43,964 nt of DNA from Bacteroidota bacterium (GTDB lineage: Bacteria > Bacteroidota > Bacteroidia > Bacteroidales > WCHB1-69): contig JAKPTX010000242.1 of NCBI GenBank assembly GCA_029570835.1, positions 1-43,964 of the forward strand. The letters run 5' to 3'. The notes under the pieces are model-generated. The model was not told where the DNA came from. It saw nothing but the letters and a program-made list of their open reading frames with translations, and searched no databases. Position 1 is the stretch's first letter, and every line of letters starts with the position of its first letter. Position numbers and translations under genes: made by a program. Of the stretch, positions 16,796-26,321 are shown one piece after another.

Positions 16796-17755
16796 ATGCA
16801 ACATATTGAACATTACTTTAAATCATTAACAGAATCTAAGACACCTCACAATTTATACGAGCCTATTGAATATATTTTAAATCAGGGAGGAAAAAGAATC
16901 AGACCTCAATTAGTTCAATTGGGTACTACTGTTTTTGGAGGAGATACAGCTGCTGCCATTCACCCTGCTGCTGCTTTTGAAATGCTTCACAATTTCACCC
17001 TCATTCATGATGATATCATGGATAATGCACCCATGAGACGCGGACAGGAGAGTGTTTTTAAGAAGTGGAATGCCAATATTGCAATATTATCCGGTGATGC
17101 TTTAGCTAATATGGCCATGTTGGAACTCCTTAAAACACCTGTAAATCATGATGTTTTAATAGAACTCATTGAGTTGCTTGGGAAAACTTCACTGGAAGTT
17201 TGCGAAGGACAACAATTGGATCTTGATTTTGAAACAAGCACTTATGTCACTATTGACCAATATATCGGAATGATTAGAAAAAAAACTGCCGTATTGTTAG
17301 CCGGTTGTTTAAAAGCAGGTGCGCTCATTTCTAATGCTTCTCCCATAGATCAAGAAAAAATTTACCAATACGGTATTAATTTAGGGATTACATTTCAACT
17401 TAAAGATGATCTTTTCGATGTGTATGCCAATGAGCAGTTATTTGGAAAACAACTTGGAGGTGACATTAGATCTAATAAAAAAACCTACCTTTATCTACTG
17501 GCTCTTGAAAAAGCTAATGAAAAACAAAAAGAGGAGTTAATAAGATGGTTTAGTTGTTCTGATGAAGATGATACAATAAAGTTTAATGCCGTAAAAGCAA
17601 TTTTTGACCAACTTAACATTTTACAACATACAGAAACTGTGATAGAGTATTATATAGCCAAAGCAATAGAGTATGTAAAGGATCTAACTGTTGAGGCAGA
17701 TAAAAAAGAGCTTTTAATTCATTATGCCAATGAGTTAGCCAAACGGAACAAATAG
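16796..17755 (+). CDS. Polyprenyl diphosphate synthase
   Basis: This 319-residue trans-prenyltransferase builds linear isoprenoid diphosphates. GGKRIRP binds the diphosphate. The first Asp-rich motif is DDIMD (72-76), followed by RRG, and the second is QLKDDLFD. Phe67, five residues before the first motif, is aromatic; in this family that usually limits the product to about C20, so a geranylgeranyl or slightly longer product is possible. The gene directly abuts PBP2 (stop TAG, then ATG) and begins the operon with rodA, so its product may feed lipid-carrier or quinone synthesis. Confidence 0.9.
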   Translation: MQHIEHYFKSLTESKTPHNLYEPIEYILNQGGKRIRPQLVQLGTTVFGGDTAAAIHPAAAFEMLHNFTLIHDDIMDNAPMRRGQESVFKKWNANIAILSGDALANMAMLELLKTPVNHDVLIELIELLGKTSLEVCEGQQLDLDFETSTYVTIDQYIGMIRKKTAVLLAGCLKAGALISNASPIDQEKIYQYGINLGITFQLKDDLFDVYANEQLFGKQLGGDIRSNKKTYLYLLALEKANEKQKEELIRWFSCSDEDDTIKFNAVKAIFDQLNILQHTETVIEYYIAKAIEYVKDLTVEADKKELLIHYANELAKRNK

Positions 17756-19558
17756 ATGAGTCAATTATATCAAAAAAGACAATACACCATCATTGGAATC
17801 GTTTTTGTCACTTTTATAGTGCTTGGATTTCGTCTTTTTTATTTACAAGTAATTGATAATTCTTTCCGACAATCTGCTGACCGTAACGCTTTACGTAAAA
17901 TTATCGAACACCCGGCCAGAGGTCTTATCTATGATCGAAATGATTCTCTACTAGTTTACAATGATGCGGCTTACGACCTAATGGTAGTTCCTAATGAATT
18001 ACGTACTTTTGATACAGTAGAACTTTGCAGAGTTTTGAATATCGAAAAAAAAGAACTAGTAAAGCGAATAGAAAAAGCGATGCAATGGTCTAAAATGTTA
18101 CCCTCCTTAGTTGCACAACAGATGTCAAAAGAGGATTATGGATATTTACAAGAAAAATTGCATCGTTTCCCGGGCTTTTTTGTTCAAAATCGTACTTTAA
18201 GACACTATCCCCACCCCATTGCTGCTCATATTTTAGGATATGTTGGTGAGGTGAGTCGGGAACAGATTGAAAAAGATCCCTACTACCAAATGGGTGATTA
18301 TATTGGATTGAGTGGAATTGAAAAGGCATACGAAAATGAGTTACGTGGCACTAAGGGAATCCGTGTCGTTTTAGTTGATGTTCATAATAGAGAACGAGGT
18401 AGTTATAAAGGTGGTATTGAAGATGTTACGCCCATACAAGGAGTTTCTTTATGGAGTACACTTGACTTAGAACTTCAAAAATATGGAGAAGAGTTAATGC
18501 ATAATAAAAGAGGGAGTATTGTGGCAATAGAACCTGAAAGTGGAGAAATCTTATGTATTGTCTCCATGCCCTCTTATGATCCTAATCTTTTGGTTGGAAA
18601 CGTAAGATCAAAAAATTATGGAATCTTATCTTCCGATGAAGTTAACTCCCCTCTTTTTAATCGTGCATTAATGGCTCGTTATCCCCCCGGTTCTACTTTT
18701 AAACTTGCTAATGGATTAATTGCTTTACAAGAAGGAATTGTTACACCAACATCAATTTATCCCTGTCCGGGAGGATATAGAATGGGATCACATACTATTA
18801 AATGTCACCATGCTGGAAGTACTAATATTTATAGTGCTATTCAAATATCTTGTAACACCTATTTTTGTAAGGCATTTTATAATATTTTATCAAATCGTAC
18901 AAAATATCCTACTATTCAAAAAGCTTATGCCTCTTGGGAACAGTACGTTAATCAATTAGGTTTTGGAGTTAAGTTTGATTCCGACCTCCCTTATGAATTA
19001 AAAGGATTTATCCCTGATACTTCCTATTTTGATAAAAAGTATAACAAGGCTTGGAATGGAAATACTGTTGTATCCATGGGTATTGGACAAGGTGAAGCTT
19101 CTGTAACGCCACTCCAAATGGCTAACTTTATGGCTATTATTGCCAATAAAGGGTTTTATTATAAACCTCACGTTATTAAAGCAATCGGATCTAAAGAGTC
19201 TCCAAATACAAGATTTCAAAAAAGATATGAAACAGGGATCAAACCTGAATACTTTGATGCTATTATTCAAGGAATGGAAATGGCTGTTATTGGAGGAACT
19301 GCCCGCTCAGCAAAAATTGATGGAATTCAAATTATCGGAAAAACAGGAACAGCTCAAAATCCTCACGGTAGAGACCACTCTGTATTTGTGAGTATAGCAC
19401 CCAAAGAATCTCCTAAAATAGCCGTATTCGTATTAGTTGAAAATGGTGGATTTGGATCTACCGTGGCTGCCCCTATCGCAAGTTTGATTACCGAATTTTA
19501 TCTTAATAGAGAAGTAAAACGAAAAGATTTAGAAAAAAGAATTATAGATTTTCAATAA
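17756..19558 (+). CDS. mrdA: Penicillin-binding protein 2 (elongasome transpeptidase)
   Basis: This 600-residue class B PBP cross-links peptidoglycan during cell elongation. It has a short cytosolic start, one transmembrane helix (about 10-32), a PBP dimerisation domain and a transpeptidase domain. The active-site motifs are STFK (Ser313), SCN (365-367) and KTG (529-531). The stop overlaps the rodA ATG by one base (TAATG), so the enzyme and its SEDS glycosyltransferase partner are translated together. The length is normal for the family. Confidence 0.95.
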   Translation: MSQLYQKRQYTIIGIVFVTFIVLGFRLFYLQVIDNSFRQSADRNALRKIIEHPARGLIYDRNDSLLVYNDAAYDLMVVPNELRTFDTVELCRVLNIEKKELVKRIEKAMQWSKMLPSLVAQQMSKEDYGYLQEKLHRFPGFFVQNRTLRHYPHPIAAHILGYVGEVSREQIEKDPYYQMGDYIGLSGIEKAYENELRGTKGIRVVLVDVHNRERGSYKGGIEDVTPIQGVSLWSTLDLELQKYGEELMHNKRGSIVAIEPESGEILCIVSMPSYDPNLLVGNVRSKNYGILSSDEVNSPLFNRALMARYPPGSTFKLANGLIALQEGIVTPTSIYPCPGGYRMGSHTIKCHHAGSTNIYSAIQISCNTYFCKAFYNILSNRTKYPTIQKAYASWEQYVNQLGFGVKFDSDLPYELKGFIPDTSYFDKKYNKAWNGNTVVSMGIGQGEASVTPLQMANFMAIIANKGFYYKPHVIKAIGSKESPNTRFQKRYETGIKPEYFDAIIQGMEMAVIGGTARSAKIDGIQIIGKTGTAQNPHGRDHSVFVSIAPKESPKIAVFVLVENGGFGSTVAAPIASLITEFYLNREVKRKDLEKRIIDFQ

Positions 19559-20805
19559 TGAACCAAAGAAGCAAAACCTCATTTAAGATTGATGTGCAAC
19601 TTGTTGTGTACTATATCATATTAGTAACTTTGGGGTGGTTTACTATTTACTCTTCTTCTAAAAATCAATTTGTAGATGAATCCTTTTTTTCATTCTCTAA
19701 TTTATATACCAAACAGTTAGTCTTTATTGGGACATCGATACTTCTGGCTATGGTTATTTTATTGATAGACTCCCGATTATGGATCCACTATTCTACCCAC
19801 ATCTATATTGCCTCCCTGTTATTAATGGTTTTAGTGTTTTTTGTCGGAACTGAAATTAACGGAGCTCTTGCTTGGATCAAAATTGGTGATTTCAGTATAC
19901 AACCAACGGAATTTGCTAAATTCACTACGGCACTAGCCTTAGCTAAGTTTTTTAATGAAGGAAAAACAAACAAAGAAAAGAAATTCCTATGGGTTAATGC
20001 ATTTTTCTTCATTCTTATTCCAATATTAATTATACTGGCCCAAAAAGATACCGGATCAGCCCTCGTTTTTCTCTCTTTTGTCATACTTTTTTATAGAGAA
20101 GGATTAACTGGATGGATCTTATTAATCGGTATCTTTGCTATTGCTATTACTGTCTTTACGCTATATAAAAATGAAATTTATTCAATCGTTATTCTTACTA
20201 ATCTATTAGCTTTATTCTTATTTCTTCACAGAAAGAATAGTACCTTGATTAAAAGAGATGTTGCATTGTACGCAGTAGGTATACTTTTCGTCCTGTTCAC
20301 TAATATTGGATACCAACATATATTACAGGACCACCAAAGAATGAGAATTGACACATTATTGGGGAAAGTTAAAGATCCTCTTGGTGCTGACTTTAATAGT
20401 AACCAATCAAAAATAGCTATTGGTTCCGGAGGTTTTTGGGGAAAAGGTTATCTCAATGGAACTCAAACGAAGCTGGATTATGTTCCTGAACAAAGTACAG
20501 ATTTTATTTTTTGTGCAATTGGTGAAGAGTGGGGCTTTGTCGGAAGTTTTATTGTGATTTCTCTGTATACTTTGATGATTATACGAATTATTATCCTGTC
20601 AGAAAAAAATAGAAATCAATTTGTCCGATGTTATGGATATGGAATTGCCGGGGTGATTTTCTTTCATTTTTTTATAAATATTGGAATGACTATAGGACTT
20701 CTTCCCATTATTGGAATTCCCTTACCTTTTATCAGTTACGGAGGTTCCTCACTTTGGGCATTTACAATCCTATTGTTTATTTTTATAAAACTTAACGAAA
20801 ATTAA
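19558..20805 (+). CDS. rodA: SEDS peptidoglycan glycosyltransferase RodA
   Basis: This 415-residue protein has about 10 membrane segments and polymerises lipid II with PBP2 in the elongation complex. SEDS signatures are seen: ALAWIKIGDFSIQPTEFAK, then KDTGSALVF, then GSGGFWGKG with QSTDFIF and GEEWGF in the large loop, and ISYGGSS near the end. It overlaps mrdA by one base. The C-terminus is followed after 57 bases by the guanylyltransferase gene, with no terminator between. Confidence 0.95.
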   Translation: MNQRSKTSFKIDVQLVVYYIILVTLGWFTIYSSSKNQFVDESFFSFSNLYTKQLVFIGTSILLAMVILLIDSRLWIHYSTHIYIASLLLMVLVFFVGTEINGALAWIKIGDFSIQPTEFAKFTTALALAKFFNEGKTNKEKKFLWVNAFFFILIPILIILAQKDTGSALVFLSFVILFYREGLTGWILLIGIFAIAITVFTLYKNEIYSIVILTNLLALFLFLHRKNSTLIKRDVALYAVGILFVLFTNIGYQHILQDHQRMRIDTLLGKVKDPLGADFNSNQSKIAIGSGGFWGKGYLNGTQTKLDYVPEQSTDFIFCAIGEEWGFVGSFIVISLYTLMIIRIIILSEKNRNQFVRCYGYGIAGVIFFHFFINIGMTIGLLPIIGIPLPFISYGGSSLWAFTILLFIFIKLNEN

Positions 20806-20862
20806 TCTTTTTTTTGAAATAATATGATAGTGAATGAAGTTATATAACAAAATGTATTGATT

Positions 20863-21957
20863 ATGATAAATAAAAACTACTACTGTGTTATCATGGCCGG
20901 AGGGATAGGTGTTCGTTTTTGGCCCATGAGTCGAATGGAAACCCCAAAACAATTTATAGATATTTTAGGAGATGGTAAAACATTAATTCAAAAGACATTT
21001 GATCGTTTTGCTCAGTTTTGTCTTCATGAAAATATCTATATCGTCACCAACTCACAATATAGAGATTTAGTTCTTGAACAGATTCCCAATATTAAAGAAG
21101 AGCAGCTGATCTTGGAACCTGCACGACGAAATACAGCACCCTGTATTGCGTACGCAAATTATAAGATTAGAGAAAAAAATAAAGATGCTGTTATCGTGGT
21201 TGCCCCATCCGACCATATTATTTTAGATGAAAAAGCTTTTCAACAATCTATTATATCCGGACTTAATGCAGTTTCCCAAAATGATTGGTTATTAACCATC
21301 GGTATTCACCCTACTTTCCCCAATACCGGTTTTGGATATATTCAATTCGACGAAGATATGGAATACTCCCCCAGTACTTCTATTTATCCTGTGAAAACAT
21401 TTACGGAAAAACCGTCTCTTGAATTTGCAATCCAATTTTTAGAAAGTGGTGATTTCTTATGGAATTCCGGGATCTTTATGTGGTCCCTCAATGCAATACA
21501 AGATGCTTTTGAAACTCATCTCCCAGAAGTAGATCACCTTTTTAAACAAGGAGAAGGATTATACAACAGAGAGGGTGAGACAGAATTTATATCCAGGATC
21601 TATCAAATTTGTAAAAATATCTCTATAGACTACGGAATTATGGAGAAAGCAAAAAATGTTTATGTACTTTCTGCTGAATTTGGATGGTCAGATTTAGGAA
21701 CTTGGGGTGCACTTCATCAAATAAGAACCAAGGATAAAGAAAATAATGCAATTGTTGGAAATAAGGTTAAAACTTATTCTACCTCTAATTGTGTTATTAA
21801 TTTACCCAATGAAAAAGTTGCTGTTATTCAAGGACTCGATGATTACATCGTTGTTGATACAGACCAAGTGTTGTTAATTTGTAAAAAGGAAAGTGAACAA
21901 CAAATAAAACAATATGTAACCGATGTAAAGTTTGATTTTGGAGACAAATTTGTTTAA
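20863..21957 (+). CDS. manC: Mannose-1-phosphate guanylyltransferase
   Basis: This 364-residue cytosolic nucleotidyltransferase makes GDP-mannose from mannose-1-phosphate and GTP. The N-terminal signature is MAGGIGVRFWPMSR, the pyrophosphorylase loop of this family, followed by PKQF. NTGFGYI and FTEKPS, then GWSDLGTWG, are the other family blocks. It lacks the C-terminal isomerase domain of the long bifunctional type. I start at the ATG at 20863, not the in-frame TTG six bases earlier. GDP-mannose or GDP-fucose for surface glycans is the likely use. A strong hairpin terminator follows. Confidence 0.93.
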   Translation: MINKNYYCVIMAGGIGVRFWPMSRMETPKQFIDILGDGKTLIQKTFDRFAQFCLHENIYIVTNSQYRDLVLEQIPNIKEEQLILEPARRNTAPCIAYANYKIREKNKDAVIVVAPSDHIILDEKAFQQSIISGLNAVSQNDWLLTIGIHPTFPNTGFGYIQFDEDMEYSPSTSIYPVKTFTEKPSLEFAIQFLESGDFLWNSGIFMWSLNAIQDAFETHLPEVDHLFKQGEGLYNREGETEFISRIYQICKNISIDYGIMEKAKNVYVLSAEFGWSDLGTWGALHQIRTKDKENNAIVGNKVKTYSTSNCVINLPNEKVAVIQGLDDYIVVDTDQVLLICKKESEQQIKQYVTDVKFDFGDKFV

Positions 21958-21963
21958 TATGTG

Positions 21964-21998
21964 AAAAAGGGCTGGTTATCATCTACCAGCCCTTTTTT
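21964..21998 (+). terminator. Rho-independent terminator after manC
   Basis: A 13-bp stem (21964-21976 with 21985-21997) has GGGCTGGT/ACCAGCCC at its core, an 8-base loop and a flanking T-run. Because the stem base is A5/T5, it can also act for the converging minus-strand gene that ends at 22002. Confidence 0.9.
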
Positions 21999-22001
21999 GT
22001 T

Positions 22002-23261
22002 TTAATTAGACTTATTTAAATCTATACAAAATATGTCGGGGTAATCACTTCCGTACAAATATCCTTTTTGCTTATCAATAAGTATCCGTCCCATAGGATT
22101 ACGCAATATTTCATCATCTATCCACAACACTTTTCCGGTACTTGTGGATAAACAGATCAAATGATTCCTTCCTTCATAGTATGCATTGAAAAGAAGTTTA
22201 TCTTGATAAATTTGAAAATTTGACCTTTCATTAGAATGAAATTTATACTTGTCTTGTTTCCATAATTCTGTCCCGGTTAATAGATCCCAACAATAGACAA
22301 TTCCATCATCTGTCTTACAATAAACACGACCATCTTCACACAAAACATCGGTCAAATTTAAAGAAATTCTAATTTTATCTTTAATCCAATGAGTAGCTCC
22401 TGTTTCTAAATCCAAACAAGCTACACCCCTCATTAAATGTACTACTATGCGGTCTTGAACCACAGTAGGTATCACCAAAGCCTGCTCAATATCTTCAGTA
22501 AAATCCTTTCTAATCCATTCCATTTTTCTTTGAGTAAGATTGTAACAATAGGTCCATACTATACCATGAAATGTGTCAAAATTAAGATGGTTAATCAGAC
22601 CTATCAACAAAACATCCTGGTTATTTGTTACATAGCTTGTAGGTGGAGAAATAAAAAATTTATAATTTTCATATTCTGCCTCAAGAGTAAAAAGATCCTC
22701 TTTTTGACCCGTAATTAAATCAAATCGGGATAATTTAAACCAAGTTAAACTATGTGGGGACACAGGAGTTATCGGAACATATGCATGATTTCCGACTATA
22801 CTGATCCTTCTTCCCGCATAAAATGGTGAATACAGCTTATCCCACAATTTATTTCCGGAACTGACAGAATAGCCACATAATCTAAATCCATCATTAGTAA
22901 CCATATAATCGTTCATAGGTCCACCAACCCATAAGTCATATAAATATAAACCCGGTGGTGAACTGATCAAATCCCAATGATCCGTCCACGAAGATTTCAT
23001 TTTTCCTGTTTTTCTGTCAAGAACCATGACCCCATTGGGAACTTCATGTGGGTCAACTGCAGGAACTCCAACAACAACATAATTATCTGAAAAAAAATAA
23101 CGAAGAGTTTCGTAGGTTGATGAATCGGGATGAACAACCGTTCTCCAAACAACCTCAATGTTTTTCTTCGTTGTTAAAGGGTCTTCGAAAATTTCCTCTT
23201 CGCAACTCCATAACCCATAAACAAGAGTAACACTCAATAAAATCAGTAAACTTTTTTTCAT
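22002..23261 (-). CDS. Lipoprotein with PQQ-like beta-propeller repeats
   Basis: This 419-residue exported protein has a signal with lipobox LWSC (about Cys20). At least four units of the PQQ-repeat type are seen: LDRKTGKMKSSW, LETGATHWIKD, LLTGTELWKQD and STSTGKVLWID. These form a beta-propeller related to BamB and quinoprotein dehydrogenases, but no PQQ or calcium ligands stand out. It is the last gene of a three-gene export operon and lies 28 bases after the hydrolase gene. A protein-binding or scaffold role on the envelope is likely; the partner is unknown. Confidence 0.8.
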   Translation of the reverse strand: MKKSLLILLSVTLVYGLWSCEEEIFEDPLTTKKNIEVVWRTVVHPDSSTYETLRYFFSDNYVVVGVPAVDPHEVPNGVMVLDRKTGKMKSSWTDHWDLISSPPGLYLYDLWVGGPMNDYMVTNDGFRLCGYSVSSGNKLWDKLYSPFYAGRRISIVGNHAYVPITPVSPHSLTWFKLSRFDLITGQKEDLFTLEAEYENYKFFISPPTSYVTNNQDVLLIGLINHLNFDTFHGIVWTYCYNLTQRKMEWIRKDFTEDIEQALVIPTVVQDRIVVHLMRGVACLDLETGATHWIKDKIRISLNLTDVLCEDGRVYCKTDDGIVYCWDLLTGTELWKQDKYKFHSNERSNFQIYQDKLLFNAYYEGRNHLICLSTSTGKVLWIDDEILRNPMGRILIDKQKGYLYGSDYPDIFCIDLNKSN

Positions 23262-23289
23262 ACAGCATCAATTTTGACAAATATTTTTA

Positions 23290-24849
23290 TTAATTTGAAC
23301 TTGGTTCAAGAGTTGTAGTTTCAAAAAACATGCCCATTTCTCCATTAAATAAACGATTTAAAAAATGTTTCAATCCTTCATCATTCCTGACTTGCATATG
23401 GGAAGAACCGGCATTATTATTCGATAATGTCCGATTTCCTATCACCGGCATATGTGTTGCACAGGGTAAGTTCTCAGCACTTTCCCTTAATACAATCCCA
23501 TCATTTTCCTTATATATAGTAACAAGATTATTCACCTCTATCGGATGGATTTCCCTGCATCTTAGATTATAACAATCTTGGATATTATAAGTAAGAAGCG
23601 GAGGAGTAATACATTTCCTACACCAAAAAATAGTGTCTATTTCTATTGTAGTTGCTCTTGCTCCAATGATGGCTTCCCACTTATTATTGACGTTTTTAAG
23701 CCAATTTAATCCTTCCAGCCATGCATGTTTCTTTTCTATCATTCTTTTTAATTTTGCAATAAAAGTCATTTGCCCCACCGGGTCTAGCATAGGAAATAAA
23801 AAAACATAAGCTGTTTGATATAATGAAACCATACTATTATAGTGCACTACTCTATTACAATAACAGTTATGAAGTGGTTTTCCCACAGTATAATAAAAAT
23901 TCCAATCATCATTTGCTCCAAAATAACCTGCATCGTTCGGATCATTAACCAGCCAATTAAAGGTTCTCCAAAACAAATTTTCTCGAGGCTCGACCCCTGT
24001 AAAAGCAAGTTTCGGCATATTATAATAGGATATGTCACTAGTGTCTTGATTGAAAGCTTCAATAGCAGGAGATCCTACTTTATAATCATTCGTAATATTT
24101 TCATAGTAATCTGAGAAAAATACAGGTAATACATTATCAGAAAGTAAGTTACAAATATAATTGGGTTCGATTTCAAGATTAAATAAATTTGACAAAATAT
24201 CTAAATCATTTTCTAAAAAAGGTCCTCTTGCTAATTTAACACATCCCTCTTCTGCAAGTTGTTCTATTTGATGTCGATTATTTAATATTTGAGCACCTTG
24301 CAGTGGTGATGAAATTGCCACAAAACCACCATATCCTTTACCTACATGATTATTATTGGGTGGTGTAGTCACGTCAAAATGGACTAGAGCGCGTGTTACT
24401 AAACCTCCTTGACTATGAGCAATTATAAAAGCTCTATCCGGAGAAAGTTGATACAAATAACTATCTATAAAAGCTTGATTTTGAATTTGTTGTCTTACAT
24501 CATAGGCAGCACTTGTCAATGTTGTTGAAGTAGACATGGTATATTCCGGTCTGCTAACCAGCACTCTTCTTGCCGGAAAGTCCGGAATATTTAATGTTGC
24601 ATCCCAACAAGCATCGCTAGCTGCTTGCCAGGAACTGGCACTTCCACCCAAACCATGAAGAAAATAAATCCTTCTATATTGATTTGGATCATGAATCTGA
24701 ATAGATTCTGCGTTGATACTTAAAATTTGAGGTTCATAATCTGAATGACGTTCTTCTACCGAAACAAAATCATGAGTTGTTAATGAATCAATTTGTGCAT
24801 AAGAAAACGAAAAAATCATGCAAATAAGTAAAAATGATATCTTTTTCAT
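23290..24849 (-). CDS. Secreted lipase-like alpha/beta hydrolase
   Basis: This 519-residue protein has a signal peptide (about 1-19, ending SYAQ). FLHGLGGSASSW forms the oxyanion region. The nucleophile elbow is AHSQGG (Ser146), with Ala at the first position as in Bacillus lipase A. ENDGIV supplies a likely catalytic Asp450 and SSHMQV a likely His484. An insertion of about 150 residues (290-440) between core strands contains paired cysteines (CYC, WCRKC, DCYNLRC) that could form disulfides. The order of the triad and the export signal support an esterase, lipase or acyltransferase. The substrate is unknown. Confidence 0.83.
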   Translation of the reverse strand: MKKISFLLICMIFSFSYAQIDSLTTHDFVSVEERHSDYEPQILSINAESIQIHDPNQYRRIYFLHGLGGSASSWQAASDACWDATLNIPDFPARRVLVSRPEYTMSTSTTLTSAAYDVRQQIQNQAFIDSYLYQLSPDRAFIIAHSQGGLVTRALVHFDVTTPPNNNHVGKGYGGFVAISSPLQGAQILNNRHQIEQLAEEGCVKLARGPFLENDLDILSNLFNLEIEPNYICNLLSDNVLPVFFSDYYENITNDYKVGSPAIEAFNQDTSDISYYNMPKLAFTGVEPRENLFWRTFNWLVNDPNDAGYFGANDDWNFYYTVGKPLHNCYCNRVVHYNSMVSLYQTAYVFLFPMLDPVGQMTFIAKLKRMIEKKHAWLEGLNWLKNVNNKWEAIIGARATTIEIDTIFWCRKCITPPLLTYNIQDCYNLRCREIHPIEVNNLVTIYKENDGIVLRESAENLPCATHMPVIGNRTLSNNNAGSSHMQVRNDEGLKHFLNRLFNGEMGMFFETTTLEPSSN

Positions 24850-24897
24850 AGTTATAAATTTATTAAATGAGTTAAATGAGTACGATTAGTTCAAAAA

Positions 24898-25995
24898 TTA
24901 AGGAATAATTAATTTGCCACTTACGGTTTCTCCTACATGGGTACATCTCACAATATAAGTACCACTTTTTAAATCAGAAACATCAAGTTTATACTGATTT
25001 GCAATAATATGATCATATGTTTTTATAGTTGATCCTATCAAATTAATGATTTCAATCTTAATCTCTTGATCCCAATAAAATGGAAAGCGTAAATTTGTGA
25101 TTTGTTCTGCCGGATTGGGAAAGATGCTTAATTCCAACGATCGTTTTTCAATCGGTTCAAAATATTGAACTTGAAGCCCCTTAGGACGATCATACTCCTC
25201 CTCACTTTGATAAAAAAGAATCGGTTCCCCTCCTTCTCCTACAATAGAATACTCTACGTAATTTTTTATTTCTGTTTTCCACATTGGAATTTGCTCTGTC
25301 AACTTATCTACAATAATTGAAATATCAGACAATGGAATAATAAATCCCCTGATTTCATGAAAATATCTTGTATTTGAATACACAAATTGATCATGATCAA
25401 AATAACGGGTTTCGTAAATATAGTTATCATAATCAACAAGAATCTCTACTTCTTCATTAAAAGCAACCAATTTTGTGGGAGATGTGAATAATCGAACATC
25501 CATCCCTTCACGGAAAAAATAATCAGCCAACAGATTAGGATCTGATCTAAATCCTAACTCGAATTGTCCATATTTGTCGACCATTTCATCTGAAAACTGA
25601 TACTCTAATTCCTGGTTTGGATCTATCCTATTACGACTAATCTCATTCAACTGATGATCATACAAGACTGTTTCACCACGATAAGTAACCGACTTATGAA
25701 CCTCATTTTCATAATCGTTAAAATAGCGCGGTGAATTATGATACAGAGTTGTAATTGTAGGTGTATTGTCGCGCGCAAAAGAAATCTCTGTTGAAATAAA
25801 CTGATCCTGAGAAGAGAATTTTGTCAAATCATATTCACTAACAGTCGATAGATCAGTTTGTTGTGGAACAGAAAAATAATATTGTACTAATGTCGAGTAA
25901 GAAACAACTCGTTTGGGAGTTTGAGCAAAAATAATGGGGGTTAATAACATCAATATGACGATTGTACTAACATCTTTGAGTATATTTGTTTTCAT
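24898..25995 (-). CDS. Type IX secretion cargo protein
   Basis: This 365-residue protein has an N-terminal signal peptide (ending IFAQ) and a C-terminal T9SS sorting domain in the last 79 residues. That domain starts SIFPNPAEQ and shows the DLKSGTYIV core and a short basic end, GKLIIP. The middle part (about 25-285) is rich in aromatic and acidic residues and matches nothing I know. It should cross the outer membrane by the Por/T9SS machinery. I use the ATG at 25995 rather than a TTG nine bases earlier. It is the first gene of the export operon, behind a long leader. Confidence 0.85.
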   Translation of the reverse strand: MKTNILKDVSTIVILMLLTPIIFAQTPKRVVSYSTLVQYYFSVPQQTDLSTVSEYDLTKFSSQDQFISTEISFARDNTPTITTLYHNSPRYFNDYENEVHKSVTYRGETVLYDHQLNEISRNRIDPNQELEYQFSDEMVDKYGQFELGFRSDPNLLADYFFREGMDVRLFTSPTKLVAFNEEVEILVDYDNYIYETRYFDHDQFVYSNTRYFHEIRGFIIPLSDISIIVDKLTEQIPMWKTEIKNYVEYSIVGEGGEPILFYQSEEEYDRPKGLQVQYFEPIEKRSLELSIFPNPAEQITNLRFPFYWDQEIKIEIINLIGSTIKTYDHIIANQYKLDVSDLKSGTYIVRCTHVGETVSGKLIIP

Positions 25996-26189
25996 TTTTA
26001 GCAATTTTAGTAAGTTTTAGTATTTTGTGTAGTTGATTTAGTTTATATCCCTCCCATATTATTGAATATGAGAGGCTCTTCAAACTAATTTCAAAGAACA
26101 ATACAAAACGAAACGTTTTGGAAAAACAAAAAAATAGCTGTAGGGAAGTAAATTGAGTTTTGTCATAGTAATCAGAGTTATTGTCGGTA

Positions 26190-26221
26190 CAAATATAATC
26201 GATTATTTTCTATTTACCAAA
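26190..26221 (-). promoter_or_regulatory. Promoter of the T9SS cargo operon
   Basis: On the minus strand TTTG (26221-26218), a 20-base spacer and TATATTTG (26197-26190) form a textbook Bacteroidetes promoter. The predicted leader to the ATG at 25995 is about 185 bases and contains the stem-loop at 26051-26074. Confidence 0.75.
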
Positions 26222-26290
26222 TTTTTTTATGAAAAAATAAATAAATTTTTATTCGCTCAATAAACTGTAGATTATATCATAAAAATTCAT

Positions 26291-26298
26291 TACTTTTG
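26291..26298 (+). promoter_or_regulatory. TAnnTTTG -7 box for pgk
   Basis: TACTTTTG lies 23 bases before the pgk ATG. The -33 region has no clear TTG. Confidence 0.5.
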
Positions 26299-26321
26299 TT
26301 CTTTTATAATTTGTGACCACT

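Larger units (their letters stand above)
25996..26321. other. Intergenic region with divergent promoters and a hairpin
   Basis: This gene-free stretch separates the T9SS operon (-) from pgk (+). It holds a stem-loop (26051-26060 with 26065-26074, one mismatch), a short inverted repeat CAAAACG-AAA-CGTTTTG near 26105-26121, and promoter boxes for both sides. I see no small gene in it. Confidence 0.6.
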
